The notes below the pieces were generated by a model, which had not been told where the DNA came from, did not search any database, and saw nothing but the letters and a program-made list of their open reading frames with translations. A stretch of DNA of 64,000 nt from Bacillota bacterium (lineage in GTDB: Bacteria > Bacillota > Clostridia > Acetivibrionales > DTU013): the NCBI GenBank assembly GCA_023435305.1, contig JAEYRV010000003.1, forward strand, positions 62,001-126,000, in the 5' to 3' direction. Each line of letters begins with the position of its first letter. Positions within the stretch are counted from its first letter, which is position 1. Made by a program: the position numbers and the translations under genes. Below are positions 44,156 to 53,658 of this stretch, piece after piece.

Positions 44156-44516
44156 ACTCGAAGCGATAAGAAACAATACACTGGATCAGATAAAGATGAG
44201 AAAGAACAAGGACGGAATACGTGTAGTTGTCGGTATGGCAACTTGCGGTATAGCAGCAGGCGCAAGACCAGTCATGAATGCATTGGTTGAAGAGCTTGGA
44301 AAGAGAAAGCTCAGCGATGTATCGGTCACAATGACAGGATGTATCGGTGTTTGCAGGTTGGAGCCCATCGTTGAAATATTTGACGCTGACGGCTCAAAGG
44401 TCACATATGTGAAAATGGATGCAGAAAAGGCAGCAAGAGTTGTTGCCGAGCATATAGTCAACGGCAGGGTATGCCAGGATCTTACCATAGGTGCTGCGGA
44501 GGCGGCTGGTAAATAA
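44139..44516 (+). CDS. [2Fe-2S] ferredoxin-like thioredoxin-fold protein of the hydrogenase operon
   Basis: The 125-residue protein is similar to the thioredoxin-like ferredoxin domain of HydB. It has TCGIAAGARPV near residue 37 and TGCIGVCRLEP near 68. Only three of the usual four Cys are visible, since the first pair is reduced to one, so cluster binding is uncertain. A GTG start at 44139 follows TTTGGAGGTG. It overlaps the HATPase gene and precedes hydB by 37 bases. Confidence 0.82.
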   Translation: MKSLAELEAIRNNTLDQIKMRKNKDGIRVVVGMATCGIAAGARPVMNALVEELGKRKLSDVSVTMTGCIGVCRLEPIVEIFDADGSKVTYVKMDAEKAARVVAEHIVNGRVCQDLTIGAAEAAGK

Positions 44517-44553
44517 ACTTTATTTTACAGCAGAATTGCAGGGAGGGAGCAAA

Positions 44554-46350
44554 ATGGAATTTTACAGGGCTCATGTGCTGGTTTGCGGGGGTACCGGATG
44601 TACTTCTTCAAATTCTGAAAAAATCAGACAGGAGTTTGCAGCTCAGTTAGATAAAAACAAGCTGGACAAGGAAGTAAAAATCGTAGTAACAGGCTGTTTC
44701 GGCCTTTGTGCTCAGGGACCGATAGTTATTGTCTATCCTGAAGGCGCAATGTACACCATGGTAAGAGTGGAAGATGTTCAGGAGATCGTAGAGGAGCATC
44801 TTATAAAGGGAAGACTTGTCAAAAGGCTTATGGCCGGTGACAAGGAGGCCGAGGATCCATCAAAATCACTTGAAAACGTAGACTTTTTCAAGCGCCAGGT
44901 GAGAATAGCACTGAGAAACTGCGGTGTTATAAATCCTGAAAACATTGACGAATATATAGCATATGACGGCTATAAGGCGCTGGCAAAGGCATTGACCGAG
45001 ATGAAGCCCGAGGAAGTCATTGCTGAGATCAAGAAGTCAGGACTCAGAGGCAGAGGCGGCGCAGGCTTCCCGACAGGCCTCAAATGGGAGCTGACCTCAA
45101 AGTCAAAGAACGAACAGAAGTATGTGGCATGTAATGCTGACGAAGGCGATCCAGGAGCATTTATGGACAGAAGTATCCTGGAAGGCGACCCCCACAGCAT
45201 TATAGAAGCTATGATAATCGCCGGTTACGCAATCGGAGCAAATCAGGGCTACATTTATGTAAGAGCTGAGTATCCTATAGCTGTAAAGAGGCTGGAGATA
45301 GCAATCAATCAGGCCAAGGAATATGGACTGCTGGGAAATAATATCTTCGGCACAGACTTCTGCTTTGATCTTGAGCTGAGACTCGGAGCCGGCGCTTTCG
45401 TGTGCGGTGAGGAAACAGCTCTGATAACTTCTATCGAAGGCCACAGGGGCGAGCCTAAGCCGAAGCCGCCGTTCCCTGCAGTCAGCGGTATCTGGCAGAA
45501 GCCGACCCTTCTCAACAACGTTGAGACCTATGCAAACATTCCGATCATACTGACAAAGGGCGCTGACTGGTTTACATCCATAGGTACGGAAAAGAGCAAG
45601 GGAACAAAGGTGTTTGCAGTGGGCGGAAAGATAAACAACACCGGCCTTGTTGAAATACCGATCGGCACTACCTTGAGAGAGATCATATACGATATAGGCG
45701 GCGGTATCCCCAACGGAAAGAAATTCAAGGCGGCCCAGACGGGCGGACCTTCCGGCGGATGTATACCTGCAAGCCACATCGATACTCCGATAGATTACGA
45801 GACTCTGAAGGAACTGGGCTCCATGATGGGCTCCGGCGGTCTCATCGTCATGGATGAAGACAACTGTATGGTCGACATAGCAAAGTTCTTCCTCGAGTTC
45901 ACAGTTGACGAATCCTGCGGTAAATGTCCTCCATGCCGTATAGGCACAAAGAGGATGCTGGAGATCCTTGAGAGGATCACAGGCGGCAAGGGTGAAATGG
46001 AGGATATCGAGAAGCTCGAGGTCCTGTCAAAGAACATCATTTCCTCTGCGCTCTGCGGTCTGGGACAGTCCGCTCCTCAGCCGGTACTCAGCACGCTGAG
46101 ATATTTCAGGGATGAATATATTGCCCATGTAAAGGACAAGAAATGTCCGGCAGGCGTATGTAAGTCGATGATGAGCTACGTTATCGCAGCAGATCACTGC
46201 AAGAGCTGCGGCATATGTGCAAGGAACTGTCCTGTCAGCGCGATCAGCGGTGAAAAGAAGGTTCCGTATGTTATCGATCAGGAAAAATGTATCAAGTGCG
46301 GCGTCTGTATGACAAAATGTCCGTTCAAGGCAATATTCAAGAATGCGTAA
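44554..46350 (+). CDS. hydB: trimeric [FeFe]-hydrogenase beta subunit (HydB, NuoF-like), cluster 2
   Basis: The 598-residue subunit has the standard build: a thioredoxin-like [2Fe-2S] domain (CGGTGCTSSN, TGCFGLCAQGP), FMN loop GLRGRGGAGFPTG near 170, NAD region GAGAFVCGEETAL near 285, ESCGKCPPCRIGTKRML near 452, and a C-terminal two-[4Fe-4S] ferredoxin (CKSCGICARNCP, CIKCGVCMTKCP). It oxidises NADH and passes electrons to HydA, and in bifurcating enzymes couples this to ferredoxin. ATG 44554 follows GGGAGGG; a longer frame from 44491 overlaps the preceding gene. Compare the cluster 1 paralogue, which replaces the ferredoxin tail by a GltD-like module. Confidence 0.94.
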   Translation: MEFYRAHVLVCGGTGCTSSNSEKIRQEFAAQLDKNKLDKEVKIVVTGCFGLCAQGPIVIVYPEGAMYTMVRVEDVQEIVEEHLIKGRLVKRLMAGDKEAEDPSKSLENVDFFKRQVRIALRNCGVINPENIDEYIAYDGYKALAKALTEMKPEEVIAEIKKSGLRGRGGAGFPTGLKWELTSKSKNEQKYVACNADEGDPGAFMDRSILEGDPHSIIEAMIIAGYAIGANQGYIYVRAEYPIAVKRLEIAINQAKEYGLLGNNIFGTDFCFDLELRLGAGAFVCGEETALITSIEGHRGEPKPKPPFPAVSGIWQKPTLLNNVETYANIPIILTKGADWFTSIGTEKSKGTKVFAVGGKINNTGLVEIPIGTTLREIIYDIGGGIPNGKKFKAAQTGGPSGGCIPASHIDTPIDYETLKELGSMMGSGGLIVMDEDNCMVDIAKFFLEFTVDESCGKCPPCRIGTKRMLEILERITGGKGEMEDIEKLEVLSKNIISSALCGLGQSAPQPVLSTLRYFRDEYIAHVKDKKCPAGVCKSMMSYVIAADHCKSCGICARNCPVSAISGEKKVPYVIDQEKCIKCGVCMTKCPFKAIFKNA

Positions 46351-46374
46351 CGAGGAAAGGAGAGTGTGAAAGAT

Positions 46375-48126
46375 ATGGAAATGGTAAATATTACGATAGA
46401 TACGCGAAAAATTCAGGTACCTAAGGACTATACCGTCCTGGAGGCTGCCAGATATGCAAACATCGATATCCCGACGCTTTGCTTTCTGAAGGATATCAAC
46501 GAGATCGGCGCATGCAGGATGTGTGTCGTCGAGATCAAAGGCGCAAGAAGCCTCCAGGCTGCATGCGTGTATCCTGTATCCGAGGGTCTTGAAATATACA
46601 CACAGACACCGAAGGTCAGAGAATCCAGAAAGGTGACGTTGGAGCTGATCCTTTCAAACCACGATAAAAAGTGTCTCACCTGCGTTAGAAGCAGAAACTG
46701 CGAATTGCAGAAGTTGGCTGAAGAACTGAATATAAAGGATATCAGGTTTGAAGGCGAGATGTCCCATCATGATATCGACGACCTTTCACCTTCAATAGTA
46801 AGAGATCCTAACAAATGCGTGCTCTGCAGACGTTGTGTCAATATGTGCAAAAATGTACAGAAGGTTGCAGTAATCGACACAAATGAGAGAGGCTTCAAGA
46901 CCATAGTTGGCTCTGCTTTTGAAAAGCCGTTGGCAGAAGTGCCATGTATCAATTGCGGACAGTGTATAAACGTTTGTCCTGTCGGCGCATTGAGAGAAAA
47001 GGACGACACCGATCTTGTCTGGGCAGCATTGGCTAATCCGGATCTGCATGTAGTTGTACAGACAGCTCCTGCAGTCAGGGTAGCTCTTGGTGAAGAATTT
47101 GGAATGCCGATAGGCACCAGATGCACCAGCAATATGATCGCATCCCTCAGACGCCTTGGCTTCAAGAAGGTGTTCGATACTAATACGGCAGCCGACCTCA
47201 CAATCATGGAGGAAGTCACCGAATTGGTCAACAGGATAAAGAACGGCGGCAAGCTGCCGGTCATAACCTCCTGCAGCCCAGGATGGATCAAGTTCTGTGA
47301 GCACAATTATCCTGAGTTCCTGGAGAACCTTTCAAGCTGCAAATCACCTCACGAAATGTTTGGTGCGGTTCTCAAATCATATTATGCTGAAAAAATGGGC
47401 TTGGATCCGGCAAAGGTATTCGTCGTATCGATCATGCCCTGTACGGCAAAGAAATTCGAAGCAAAGCGTCCTGAGCTCTCAGCCAATGGCTATCAGGATG
47501 TAGATGTTGTCCTGACCACAAGGGAGTTGGCAAGGATGATAAGGGAAGCCGGTATCGATTTCAATGAACTGCCCGAAAGGCACTTTGATGATCCGATGGG
47601 CGAAGCAACAGGCGCGGCAGTCATATTCGGCGCAACAGGCGGCGTTATGGAAGCAGCACTGAGATACCTCGTAGAGCTCCTGGAAGGCAAGCCGCTTGAA
47701 AAAGTCGAGTTTGAGGCTGTCAGAGGTGTTGACGGTGTCAAGGAAGCAACTCTTGAGATCGCAGGCATGACGGTAAAAGCAGCTGTTGCTCATGGTACAG
47801 GAAATGCAAGGAAGCTTCTCGACAAGATGAAGAGCGGCGAAGCACAGTACCACTTCGTAGAAGTCATGGCATGCCCCGGCGGCTGCGTAACCGGCGGCGG
47901 ACAGCCCATACAGCCTTCACAGGTCAGAAGCTGGATCGATCTGCGTACCGAAAGGGCGAAGGCAATTTATGAAGAGGATGAAAGCCTGCCATTGAGAAAG
48001 TCTCAGGACAATCCTTTCATAAAGAAGCTTTATGAGGAATACTTCGAGCATCCCGGAAGCCACAAGGCTCACGAACTGCTCCATACGCACTATACAGCAA
48101 GGGAAAATTACCCGGAAGATAAATAA
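46375..48126 (+). CDS. hydA: [FeFe]-hydrogenase catalytic subunit HydA, cluster 2
   Basis: The 583-residue paralogue of the cluster 1 HydA has the same order of domains: [2Fe-2S] (CFLKDINEIGACRMCVVE), His-Cys3 [4Fe-4S] (HDKKCLTCVRSRNCE), 2x[4Fe-4S] (CVLCRRCVNMC, CINCGQCINVCPVG), then H-cluster motifs TSCSPGW, MPCTAKKFE and MACPGGCVTGGGQP. The tail is SHKAHELLHTHYTAR. It lacks the Ala/Thr insertion of the other copy. ATG 46375 and GTG 46366 are both possible after AAAGGAG. This is the last gene of the cluster 2 operon. Confidence 0.95.
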   Translation: MEMVNITIDTRKIQVPKDYTVLEAARYANIDIPTLCFLKDINEIGACRMCVVEIKGARSLQAACVYPVSEGLEIYTQTPKVRESRKVTLELILSNHDKKCLTCVRSRNCELQKLAEELNIKDIRFEGEMSHHDIDDLSPSIVRDPNKCVLCRRCVNMCKNVQKVAVIDTNERGFKTIVGSAFEKPLAEVPCINCGQCINVCPVGALREKDDTDLVWAALANPDLHVVVQTAPAVRVALGEEFGMPIGTRCTSNMIASLRRLGFKKVFDTNTAADLTIMEEVTELVNRIKNGGKLPVITSCSPGWIKFCEHNYPEFLENLSSCKSPHEMFGAVLKSYYAEKMGLDPAKVFVVSIMPCTAKKFEAKRPELSANGYQDVDVVLTTRELARMIREAGIDFNELPERHFDDPMGEATGAAVIFGATGGVMEAALRYLVELLEGKPLEKVEFEAVRGVDGVKEATLEIAGMTVKAAVAHGTGNARKLLDKMKSGEAQYHFVEVMACPGGCVTGGGQPIQPSQVRSWIDLRTERAKAIYEEDESLPLRKSQDNPFIKKLYEEYFEHPGSHKAHELLHTHYTARENYPEDK

Positions 48127-48150
48127 TACTGTTTATTGATTTGCTATGAT

Positions 48151-48190
48151 GAGAGGCTGTGACAGATAAATCTGCTGCAGCCTCTTTCAA
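48151..48190 (+). terminator. intrinsic terminator after hydrogenase cluster 2
   Basis: AGAGGCTG pairs with CAGCCTCT, with an inner CAGA/TCTG stem and a short T-run. A GGGCGTCAGT direct repeat follows at about 48200-48236; nothing else was seen before the next promoter. Confidence 0.75.
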
Positions 48191-48303
48191 TGCCCGGGGC
48201 GTCAGTTGTCCGTGACACCAATTGATCAGGGCGTCAGTGCCGTATATGCCGGTCATGTTATCATGTACAGAACGTTTGTAACTTTTTTTTAATATGTAAA
48301 TAT

Positions 48304-48332
48304 TTGAAAATACTTTAAAACGACATTATAAT
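48304..48332 (+). promoter_or_regulatory. sigma-A promoter of the LCP gene
   Basis: TTGAAA at 48304-48309, 17 bases, TATAAT at 48327-48332. Confidence 0.8.
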
Positions 48333-48428
48333 ATAAGAGGTATACGAAGAAAATAGATAAAAAATGTAATATACGTCAGAAAAAATGTACGCTCTTGCGC
48401 AGCGACAATGATCTATGGGGGATTGCTG

Positions 48429-49502
48429 ATGAGCAGTAACAGGACTATACTTATTTGGATCGGAATATTGGCACTGATAGGAATTGTACTGCTAATGGTT
48501 GCATGTGAGACAGGGGTACTACTGCCTGACGAACAGCTGGATACTGTGCCGCAGGACACGAACGCTAATGATGTTCCTATAACAAATACACAGGGCAATG
48601 TACCGGATACCACCTCTTATCAAACAGGACCGCAGGAACCGGTCGACGAGGGACCAAAGACATTGACTGTAGGCAAGCCATATTCCGGTAAACTGGTCGA
48701 GGAAGGCTCTAAGAACATTCTCATTATCGGTGAAGACAAGGTGAACAATCTGTATGATACTATCGGGATCGCCAGTATTGACAAAAAAAATAAAACGGTC
48801 AAACTGATAATGATACCCAGGGACACATATATCGAGTACAACAGCGATATTAAAGCGGTTCTCGAAGAGGCGAACCTTCTCCACTCACCAGGCATCCTTA
48901 AGATCAACTATACCCATCATGTCGGCACCAAGATTAATTATGAAGGTGAATTTGATTCGGGGTCTATCAGTTTTCTTGCCGATGTCATTGAAGAAAAATT
49001 CAAAGTCGAAATTCACGATTATGTGAAAATAAACACCAAGGGCTTTATCGAACTTGTTGATTGTCTTGGCGGGGTCGATATCACAGTGCCTTATCTTATG
49101 GATTACAAGGATCCGACACAGGACCTCTACATTTACATACCTGCAGGTAAACAGCATCTTGATGGCTATAATGCAGAAGGCTATGTAAGATTCAGACAGG
49201 GATACAAGGAGGATGGTTCGTTTTTTGAGATCGGCGATTCTGGCAGAAAGAAGAATCAGCTGAATTTTCTTCGTCAAATGATCAAACAAAAGGGAACTAT
49301 CAAAAACGTCGGAAAAATCCCCGAGATAATGAAGGTACTTGGCAGAAACGTCAAACACAGCGTTGGACTGGGTGATGTTCTGCAGACCTACATGGGAATG
49401 GCAACAGACATAATAAAGGATGAATATGAGATAACCACTGAAAATCTGAACAGCGAAAAAATGATCAGGATTGACGGCTCGTCGTATCTGGTGCTGGAAT
49501 AG
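48429..49502 (+). CDS. LytR-CpsA-Psr (LCP) family cell-wall glycopolymer transferase
   Basis: The 357-residue membrane-anchored protein has a short cytosolic start, one transmembrane helix at about 7-28 and an extracytoplasmic LCP domain at about 95-300. Conserved parts are ILIIGEDK (the GxD-type start), MIPRDTYIEY, KINYTHHVG and VDCLGGVDITVPY, with RFRQGYKEDGSF as the Arg-rich active-site region. LCP enzymes attach teichoic acids or other polymers to peptidoglycan. GGGGGATTGCTG before ATG 48429 supports this start over an in-frame ATG at 48408. It is monocistronic; the following 760 bases carry only repeats. Confidence 0.9.
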   Translation: MSSNRTILIWIGILALIGIVLLMVACETGVLLPDEQLDTVPQDTNANDVPITNTQGNVPDTTSYQTGPQEPVDEGPKTLTVGKPYSGKLVEEGSKNILIIGEDKVNNLYDTIGIASIDKKNKTVKLIMIPRDTYIEYNSDIKAVLEEANLLHSPGILKINYTHHVGTKINYEGEFDSGSISFLADVIEEKFKVEIHDYVKINTKGFIELVDCLGGVDITVPYLMDYKDPTQDLYIYIPAGKQHLDGYNAEGYVRFRQGYKEDGSFFEIGDSGRKKNQLNFLRQMIKQKGTIKNVGKIPEIMKVLGRNVKHSVGLGDVLQTYMGMATDIIKDEYEITTENLNSEKMIRIDGSSYLVLE

Positions 49503-49535
49503 CCGCGTTTTCTGTAATGAGCAGCGCGTGGAACA

Positions 49536-49581
49536 CGCATGTGGGACAGGCATGTGGGACAGGCATGTGGGACAGGCATGT
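49536..49581 (+). repeat. four-copy 12-base tandem array, unit GGGACAGGCATGT
   Basis: GCATGTGGGACA repeats three times exactly with a fourth partial copy. The period is 12. Confidence 0.9.
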
Positions 49582-49638
49582 ACGAAAATCGTGTCTTCTA
49601 GGCGCTGTTTTTCAGTAAGAGCGTTGTTTTTCTGTAGT

Positions 49639-49866
49639 GGTGAAGCGGACTGTGCAAAAACCGAGACTTCTGGGCACTGAATTACTGTAATGATAGACAT
49701 AATTCTTTTTAATCCGAGTTATGTTCCCTTGCTGTCCCCGAGATTCTGATATTTCTTTAAAAAACTGCCCAGAAGTGGCCAAAATTGCACAGTGCGCTTG
49801 AATAAACTTTATTAATGATTGAATTCTAGGTGCGGTGAATGGATCTTCAGATGCTTCAACTGTATT
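49639..49866 (+). repeat. MITE-like repeat unit, copy A
   Basis: The unit contains imperfect inverted ends of about 32 bases: GCGGACTGTGCAAAAACCGA with GACTTCTGGGCAC from 49645 on the left, and the complementary CTGCCCAGAAGTGGCC with AAAATTGCACAGTGCGC up to 49796 on the right. A flanking stretch with GAATTCTAGGTGCG is also shared with copy B. Confidence 0.8.
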
Positions 49867-49907
49867 TGAACATAAATCAGGTCTTTTTGGCGTTGATTAT
49901 CTTCAAT

Positions 49908-50136
49908 GGTGAAGCGGACTGTGCAAAAACCGAGACTTCTGGGCACTGAATTACTGTAATGATAGACATAATTCTTTTTTAATCCGAGTTATGTTCCCTT
50001 GCTGTCCTCGAGATTCTGAGATTTCTTTAAAAAACTGCCCAGAAGTGGCCAAAATTGCACAGTGCGCTTGAATAACCTTTTTAAAAGATAGAATTCTAGG
50101 TGCGAGGAATGGGCCTTCATTTGCTTCAACTGCAGG
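49908..50136 (+). repeat. MITE-like repeat unit, copy B
   Basis: This copy is about 90 percent or more identical by eye to the unit at 49639, offset by 269 bases. The inverted ends run from 49914 to 50066. No transposase frame fits inside either unit. No gene is seen in the 764-base gap. Confidence 0.8.
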
Positions 50137-50266
50137 TGCAGGAAAACTTTATTAGAAAAGAACCGTATACTGTAAGGAAATACTCTATTATGATAATATA
50201 GTATGCAGCAGGCTAACGGATTTCTATATATTCCGCAATGTGCCAATTACTGCAGGAGGTAGCATC

Positions 50267-50989
50267 ATGATCGATATACGCAACATATCAAAAAGCTATA
50301 ACAAGGGCTCCGTCAAAGCTGTTGACAGCCTGGACCTGAAAGTCAACAAGGGCGAGATATTCGGCTTTCTTGGACCCAACGGAGCCGGCAAGACAACTAC
50401 GATAAAGATGATCATCGGCTTATTGAACCCGGACAGCGGCAATATACTGATCGACGGAACGGACATTTCAAAAGACCCGATCACAGCAAAGCAAAAGCTG
50501 GGATATGTGCCTGACAATCCGAATCTGTATGACCGCCTCACGGGTATGGAATACCTCAATTTTATGGCGGATGTATATCATGTATCAGCGGAAGAGCGAA
50601 AGGAAAGGATAGAGCATTATCTGAAAATGTTCGACCTCAAGGATGCCGCTGCCGATCTGATTAAAAGCTACTCCCATGGAATGAAACAAAAAACTGCGCT
50701 GACCGGCGCGCTCATACACGACCCGAAGCTGTGGATTCTCGATGAGCCGATGGTCGGACTCGACCCGAAATCGGCCCATCTGCTGAAAATTCAGATGAGG
50801 GAGCACTGCGACAAGGGCAATACGGTGTTTTTCTCGACACATGTATTGGAGGTTGCTGAGAAGCTGTGCGACAGGGTCGGCATCATCCACAAGGGCAGAT
50901 TGATAGCTATCGGGACTATTGATGAGCTGAAACACGGTGACAACAAGGATTCTCTCGAGAATATTTTCCTGGAGTTGACTGAACAATGA
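50267..50989 (+). CDS. ABC transporter ATP-binding protein
   Basis: The 240-residue ATPase has Walker A GPNGAGKTTT near residue 38, the signature YSHGMKQKTALTGAL near 134 and Walker B LWILDEPMVGLDP near 152. The switch His is in FFSTHVLEVAE. It belongs to the ABC-2/drug and lantibiotic-type exporter group. It starts at ATG 50267 after GCAGGAGG. Its end overlaps the permease gene by 4 bases (ATGA), so the two are coupled. The substrate is unknown. Confidence 0.92.
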   Translation: MIDIRNISKSYNKGSVKAVDSLDLKVNKGEIFGFLGPNGAGKTTTIKMIIGLLNPDSGNILIDGTDISKDPITAKQKLGYVPDNPNLYDRLTGMEYLNFMADVYHVSAEERKERIEHYLKMFDLKDAAADLIKSYSHGMKQKTALTGALIHDPKLWILDEPMVGLDPKSAHLLKIQMREHCDKGNTVFFSTHVLEVAEKLCDRVGIIHKGRLIAIGTIDELKHGDNKDSLENIFLELTEQ

Positions 50990-52659
50990 AACCATTTCTT
51001 TCATTTTTAAAACTTCAGCTGAATGTCAATTATGGTCTCTCGGCGCTGAAATACAGATTTACGAGAGAGAAAAAGAAGCTGTGGGAGCCTGTGCTCATCG
51101 CCGCTGTTATCCTGCTATCTTTTCTCCCTCTGATGGCGCTGTACATCGGGCTTATGATATCGATGTTTGCCGCCGGGAATGTAATTGGCCAGCCTGAAAT
51201 GATACTTGCAGTATCCTTTGTGTTCGCACAGATCATGATACTGGTATTCGGTCTGTTTTACATAATGGGCACTTTCTATTTTTCAAAGGATCTAGAGACT
51301 TTTGTGCCGTTGCCGCTGAAACCTTATGAGGTCATCGGCGGTAAATTTGCCGTCATCATGGTGAACGAGTACCTTACATCAATACCAATTCTGCTGCCTC
51401 CTATCATTATTTACGGAGCGGGGACGGCACAGGGTATACTTTATTGGCTTAAAAGCCTGGTATTGATGGCAGTGACTCCTGTGATACCTCTTTCTATAGC
51501 GGCACTTATCATCATACTCATGATGAGGGTGGTCAATCTCAGACGATACAAGGATATGTTCGCTATTGTTGGCGGTCTGTTCGCTATAGTGATAGGAATG
51601 GGTTCCAGCATGTTCTTTCAAAACGTGCCAGAAAACCCCGAAGATTTACAAAATTTCTTTACAAGCCAGAACGGACTTGTTGATATGATAGGCAGCAGGT
51701 TCCCGCCGAGTATCTGGGCTACCCGTGGGCTGTCTGACAACGGAATTGCTGGATGGGGGTATTTCCTGCTGTATCTTGCGGTATGTGTCGCTTTGATGCT
51801 GCTTCTGCTGTGGGTTTCGAATCTTGTATTTTATAAGGCGCTTCTTGCCGGGCAGGAAGTTAGCAGGAAGAGAAAGAATATTACAAAAAGCCAGATCGGC
51901 AAGCAGCTTGGCAGGATGAGCAGCCCGGTGGCAGCGATAGCAAAACGTGAGTGGAGGCTGCTGATGAGAACTCCTCTTTACGTGCTCAACGGCCTTGTAG
52001 GTTCAGTAGCTGGCCCGATCATTATGGTGATGATGCTCACGCTTAAAAATGAGCCTGAGCTTGCAGAGTTAGTGGGCAGTATAAGCGATCCGGGAGTGAT
52101 CCCGTATGCGGCGCTGGTATGCCTCGGGCTTATGCTTTTTACAGCAGGAATGAACATGGTGGCATCAACAGCGTTGTCAAGAGAAGGCCAGACGATATGG
52201 ATAGCCAAGATGCTGCCTGTATCAGCAAAACAGCAGGTGGCTGGCAAACTTGTAGTAAGTTATATCATCTCAGCTATAGGTGTTCTGACGACTAGTTTGA
52301 TAATGATCATATTACTTAAGATCCCAATACTATGGACTGTAGGTGCAACGATCGTTGGATTGATTGGATCAGTACCAATGGCTTCGCTCAATCTTTTACT
52401 TGATGTTTTTCATCCAAAGCTGGTGTGGAACAGCGAGCAGGAGGCTATGAAGCAGAATATGAATGGCGGGATCGGGATGCTGCTTTCGCTGCTTGTGTTG
52501 CTCATACTTGGCGCAGCAGCAGTTCCGATGGTGCTCGCAGGTATACCCATACAGTATGTGTTCATAGTAATCGGTGCAGTAGCGGCCATCCTTGGAGTGC
52601 TTGCAATACTGGCACTGTTCGCCATCGCTGAAAAGAAGTACCGTGACATCGAGGCCTGA
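50986..52659 (+). CDS. ABC-2 type transporter permease subunit
   Basis: The 557-residue protein has about 12 hydrophobic segments and no ATPase motif, as in large clostridial ABC-2 permeases of unknown substrate. Helices occupy about 35-60, 70-100, 130-185, 190-215, 255-280 and most of 330-555. A soluble loop with KRKNITKSQIGKQLGRMSSP lies near 295-315. It is coupled to the ATPase gene upstream. The pair is probably an exporter or lipid/peptide flippase; nothing nearby names the cargo. Confidence 0.85.
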   Translation: MKPFLSFLKLQLNVNYGLSALKYRFTREKKKLWEPVLIAAVILLSFLPLMALYIGLMISMFAAGNVIGQPEMILAVSFVFAQIMILVFGLFYIMGTFYFSKDLETFVPLPLKPYEVIGGKFAVIMVNEYLTSIPILLPPIIIYGAGTAQGILYWLKSLVLMAVTPVIPLSIAALIIILMMRVVNLRRYKDMFAIVGGLFAIVIGMGSSMFFQNVPENPEDLQNFFTSQNGLVDMIGSRFPPSIWATRGLSDNGIAGWGYFLLYLAVCVALMLLLLWVSNLVFYKALLAGQEVSRKRKNITKSQIGKQLGRMSSPVAAIAKREWRLLMRTPLYVLNGLVGSVAGPIIMVMMLTLKNEPELAELVGSISDPGVIPYAALVCLGLMLFTAGMNMVASTALSREGQTIWIAKMLPVSAKQQVAGKLVVSYIISAIGVLTTSLIMIILLKIPILWTVGATIVGLIGSVPMASLNLLLDVFHPKLVWNSEQEAMKQNMNGGIGMLLSLLVLLILGAAAVPMVLAGIPIQYVFIVIGAVAAILGVLAILALFAIAEKKYRDIEA

Positions 52660-52851
52660 GAAGGCGGGGGATGTAGGTGGGAGCCGGGACATGAAGCAGA
52701 GACATGAATCAGAGGGAGCAGGAAAGAAAACGATGCGGGCATATCTCACGGCTTGTTGAAATACTGCTGAGAAAGAGCCGAAATGTTATAATTAAGTAAG
52801 TTATAAATTCTTTTATACAGTTTTATTGAATTTGATGAGGAGGTATGGATA

Positions 52852-53430
52852 ATGGCAAAACAAATATGGAAACCGTCAACAATGCTCAATCCTGTACCGA
52901 TTGTGATGGTAACATGCGCGGATGCTGAGGGAAAACCCAATATAATAACCATTGGCTGGGCGGGAACAGTGAATTCCGAGCCCCCGATGCTGTCTATTTC
53001 TGTGAGAAAGGAAAGGTATTCATATAATCTCATCAAGGATAAGGGACAGTTTGCCGTCAATCTTGCAACTCAAAAGCTGGCATATGCCACAGACCTGTGC
53101 GGAGTCAAATCGGGGAGGGACGTCAACAAGTTTGAACTGACTGGACTGACAGCGCAGAAGGCTTCGGTTATCGATGTGCCGATAATAAAGGAATGCCCGG
53201 TCTCGCTGGAGTGTGTTGTGAAAAATGTGCTGGAGCTTGGGAGCCATGATATGTTCGTAGCAGAGATAGTGGCAGTACAGGCGGATGAATCGCTGTTGGA
53301 TGAAAAGGGGAAGCTTGTGCTGGAAAAGGCGGATCTCATTTGCTATTCCCACGGCAAGTATTGGACTTTGGGAAAGGAACTGGGCTTCTTCGGATATTCC
53401 GTAGCAAAGAAAAAGGATATTGTACGATAA
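52852..53430 (+). CDS. flavin reductase-like / flavoredoxin family FMN protein
   Basis: The 192-residue cytoplasmic FMN-binding split-barrel protein contains MLNPVPIVMVTCADAEGKPN, IGWAGTVNSEPPMLSISVRK and a YGHGKYWTLGKELG-like end (CYSHGKYWTLGKELGFFGYS). These are typical of clostridial flavoredoxins, which pass electrons between ferredoxin or NAD(P)H and unknown acceptors. ATG 52852 follows GAGGAGG. It is monocistronic; a tandem array starts at its stop codon. Confidence 0.9.
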   Translation: MAKQIWKPSTMLNPVPIVMVTCADAEGKPNIITIGWAGTVNSEPPMLSISVRKERYSYNLIKDKGQFAVNLATQKLAYATDLCGVKSGRDVNKFELTGLTAQKASVIDVPIIKECPVSLECVVKNVLELGSHDMFVAEIVAVQADESLLDEKGKLVLEKADLICYSHGKYWTLGKELGFFGYSVAKKKDIVR

Positions 53431-53555
53431 CAAAAAGATATAGAGCGGTAACGTAAGATATAAAGCGGAATCAAAAAGATATAAAGCGATAACTAAAAAG
53501 ATATAGAGTTGTAACTAAAAGATATAGAACACGTTAAATAAATATATAGAGCGGT
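53410..53555 (+). repeat. six-copy tandem array derived from the 3' end of the flavin reductase gene
   Basis: The last codons plus stop (AAAAAGGATATTGTACGATAA) are followed by diverged copies such as AAAAAGATATAGAGCGGTAA and AAAAAGATATAAAGCGATAA with period 20-23. Most units again end in TAA. Confidence 0.82.
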
Positions 53556-53570
53556 AAAGCATGGAGCAGG

Positions 53571-53619
53571 AGGGGCGTTTCCATCGACAGGGGTAATAGC
53601 CGGGAGCGCCCTTTTTTGT
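53571..53619 (+). terminator. intrinsic terminator after flavin reductase
   Basis: GGGCGTTTCC pairs with GGGAGCGCCC, with one mismatch and a G-T pair, then six T residues. Confidence 0.7.
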
Positions 53620-53658
53620 TTGTCTGGAGATAGACAACTAATCAACTGTCTCTGTACA

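Noticed and set aside
48429..49502. LCP protein considered as a lipoprotein because of ACETG near residue 24
   Set aside because: The Cys is within or at the end of a longer transmembrane anchor and the family is membrane-anchored; no proper lipobox context.
49989..50246. 85-codon minus-strand frame over the MITE-like copy B
   Set aside because: It has no ribosome binding site, the corresponding frame in copy A is not preserved, and it crosses the inverted ends.
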